Made by a program: the position numbers and the translations under genes. From Dehalococcoidia bacterium (GTDB lineage: Bacteria; Chloroflexota; Dehalococcoidia; SM23-28-2; RBG-16-64-32): 14,703 nucleotides of DNA. Position 1 is the stretch's first letter, and each line of letters begins with the position of its first letter. Shown one piece after another: positions 13,952 to 14,703 of the stretch. Under the pieces are notes generated by a model. That model did not search any database, was not told the DNA's origin, and was given only the letters and a program-made list of their open reading frames with translations. Location: positions 1 to 14,703 of the forward strand of contig JAUYGU010000049.1 in assembly GCA_030690405.1 (NCBI GenBank), in the 5' to 3' direction.

Positions 13952-14152
13952 TCAGGTGACATCCCCGTACAGGTCAAGCGCCGTCTTATCGCTGTGTCCG
14001 TTGCGCGGGTAGCGGGCGGGGTCGTCGGCGTAGCTGCAAACGCAAGGGCCGCCCTGGGCACAGCCGTGGCAACAGTAAGCGGAGCCCTCCGTGAGGAAGG
14101 GAAGGTTCGCAAGCTCGATGTCGCAGGAGGCGCACCTTTTGGGCTCGTCCAT
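13952..14152 (-). CDS. Small Cys-rich putative metal-binding protein
   Basis: 66 aa with seven cysteines and a nearby His in a compact pattern: C7-x-x-C10, then C27-C28-H29-G-C31, then C37-x-C39. The CxxC...YCCxGC arrangement resembles the metal-binding domain found ahead of CcoI/FixI-type copper-exporting P-type ATPases (the ATPase-cat_bd type, PF12156 as I recall it), here as a free-standing mini-protein. No signal peptide or membrane helix, so probably cytoplasmic and zinc- or copper-binding. Start ATG at 14152 has an AAGGA-type site about 12 nt upstream. The high Cys density in this frame, absent from neighbouring frames, argues that it is real. It sits between two surface-protein genes on the same strand. 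Function is not known; a metal chaperone or zinc-ribbon regulator are options. Confidence 0.75.
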   Translation of the reverse strand: MDEPKRCASCDIELANLPFLTEGSAYCCHGCAQGGPCVCSYADDPARYPRNGHSDKTALDLYGDVT

Positions 14153-14208
14153 GTTCCGGCACTTTCCTTCTCTGGTGGGGCTGGTCCCCGTTCTTACCCT
14201 CCACCTCG

Positions 14209-14214
14209 ATTATC
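14209..14214 (-). promoter_or_regulatory. Possible -10 box for the Cys-rich gene
   Basis: GATAAT on the minus strand (14214-14209), followed by CGA as in the histidine kinase promoter. It lies 56 nt before the ATG. No good -35 hexamer is visible, so confidence is low. Confidence 0.35.
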
Positions 14215-14278
14215 GGGGGGCCGGATGAACAGAACGGTGAATTGCGACAGGGCGTGGGTTAAGGATCGGTAAAGACGG

Positions 14279-14308
14279 GCTGCCCGCTCGGCGTGGCGAG
14301 CGGGCAGC
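14279..14308 (-). terminator. Terminator of the right-edge surface-protein gene
   Basis: GCTGCCCGCTCG (14279-14290) and CGAGCGGGCAGC (14297-14308) form a perfect 12-bp stem with a 6-nt loop, 27 nt past the minus-strand stop codon. A short T-containing stretch (GTCTTTA) follows on the minus strand. Confidence 0.75.
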
Positions 14309-14335
14309 TTCAGGGTTCGGGGTTAGCGGCGGGTG

Positions 14336-14703
14336 CTACATGCGACCGCGGCGCCAGCGCTGGCTACCCCAGACGAAGCAGCCGCCGCCGGCCGCCACGA
14401 TGAGCCCCGCCAGCGTGAGGAGTAAGCGGCCGCCGCCCGACCCTCCGCCGCCGACGCCACCGGCGGCCGGCAGCCCGGAGACGGTGGGACTCGCGTTCGG
14501 GATCACGATCTCTGAGAGAACGGTCGGCGTGGGAGTGGGCGTCGGGGTCGCCGTCGGCGTTTCGGTTGGAGTTTCGGTCGGGGTCTGCGTTGGTGTCTCA
14601 GTCGGCGTGGGGGTCGGCGTGGGGGTTGGCGTTGGTGTCGGCGTTGGCGTCGGCGTCGGCGTTGGCGTGGGAGTGGGCGTGGGGGTCGGGGTCGGCGTGG
14701 GCG
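14336..14703 (-). CDS. C-terminal end of a Pro-Thr-rich surface protein with LPxxGG signal
   Basis: Open frame running in from the right edge to TAG at 14338-14336; 122 complete codons (121 residues plus the stop) are visible and the start lies outside. It begins with 30 Xaa-Thr dipeptides (17 consecutive Pro-Thr, then a mix with Glu-Thr, Gln-Thr and Ala-Thr). A 61-residue end follows: [22 protein letters not shown], a Gly/Ser spacer, a membrane helix (about 20 residues, [16 protein letters not shown]) and [11 protein letters not shown]. This is the architecture of a cell-wall-sorted protein with a rigid, probably glycosylated, Pro-Thr spacer. It parallels the C-terminus of the DUF11 protein 3.6 kb away. 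The N-terminal function is not in view. Confidence 0.82.
   Translation of the reverse strand, partial: PTPTPTPTPTPTPTPTPTPTPTPTPTPTPTPTPTETPTQTPTETPTETPTATPTPTPTPTVLSEIVIPNASPTVSGLPAAGGVGGGGSGGGRLLLTLAGLIVAAGGGCFVWGSQRWRRGRM
14522..14703. repeat. Degenerate 6-bp repeat encoding Pro-Thr dipeptides
   Basis: About 30 copies of a GTSGGN-like hexamer (plus strand) run to the window edge, encoding Xaa-Thr on the minus strand. Third positions vary freely while Pro-Thr is kept, which indicates selection on the protein. Such arrays can change length by slippage or recombination and may also complicate assembly here. Confidence 0.85.

Noticed and set aside
14522..14703. Possible CRISPR array or satellite at the right edge
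   Set aside because: The unit is 6 bp with no spacers, in frame and coding for Pro-Thr; this is protein low complexity.
1..14703. Mobile element, defence island or tRNA/rRNA genes
   Set aside because: No transposase, integrase, flanking inverted repeats, restriction or toxin genes and no cloverleaf or rRNA signature were recognised by reading both strands.

Overview
The window is a high-GC bacterial segment with short intergenic gaps. It most likely comes from an uncultured Chloroflexota (Dehalococcoidia-like) genome. That assignment is an inference from three things: a magnesium-chelatase-like AAA ATPase next to a VWA protein without chlorophyll genes, surface proteins ending in Pro-Thr linkers with LPPTGG-type sorting signals, and an overall flavour typical of environmental Chloroflexota. 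No rRNA or other taxonomic marker is present, and RecF alone does not settle it.

Left part, plus strand (1-5212). The 3' part of a MoxR/ChlI-type AAA ATPase is followed by its VWA partner (695 aa) and, 8 nt later, by a K+ channel subunit with an RCK (TrkA-N/TrkA-C) regulatory domain. A hairpin and a new sigma-70-like promoter separate these from a two-gene operon of small polytopic membrane proteins that I do not recognise (176 and 114 aa). A strong 14-bp hairpin closes the region against the convergent operon that follows.

Middle part (5390-10734). A minus-strand operon holds a VOC/methylmalonyl-CoA-epimerase-like protein and an alpha/beta hydrolase. From a compact back-to-back promoter region, a diacylglycerol-kinase-family lipid kinase runs the other way. 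It converges on, and overlaps by 26 bp, recF. recF lies 39 bp downstream of a membrane GAF-containing histidine kinase on the minus strand. The kinase has no response regulator beside it; a well-formed promoter lies far upstream of it and implies a leader of about 165 nt.

Right part, minus strand (10735-14703). This is a cell-surface block. It contains a 1042-aa secreted protein with tandem DUF11-like repeats carrying EF-hand-like loops and paired cysteines, a 66-aa Cys-rich putative metal-binding protein, and the C-terminal end of a second surface protein with about 30 Xaa-Thr dipeptides. Both surface proteins end in the same way: Pro-Thr linker, LPxxGG, membrane helix, W-S-RW-basic tail. 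Clear hairpin terminators follow both.

The most notable items are the paired sorting-signal surface proteins with a standalone CCxGC mini-protein between them, the two leaderless-looking promoters (recF and the lipid kinase) with a -10 box exactly 6 nt before ATG, and the unassigned membrane-protein pair. I found no CRISPR array, insertion sequence, tRNA or rRNA.
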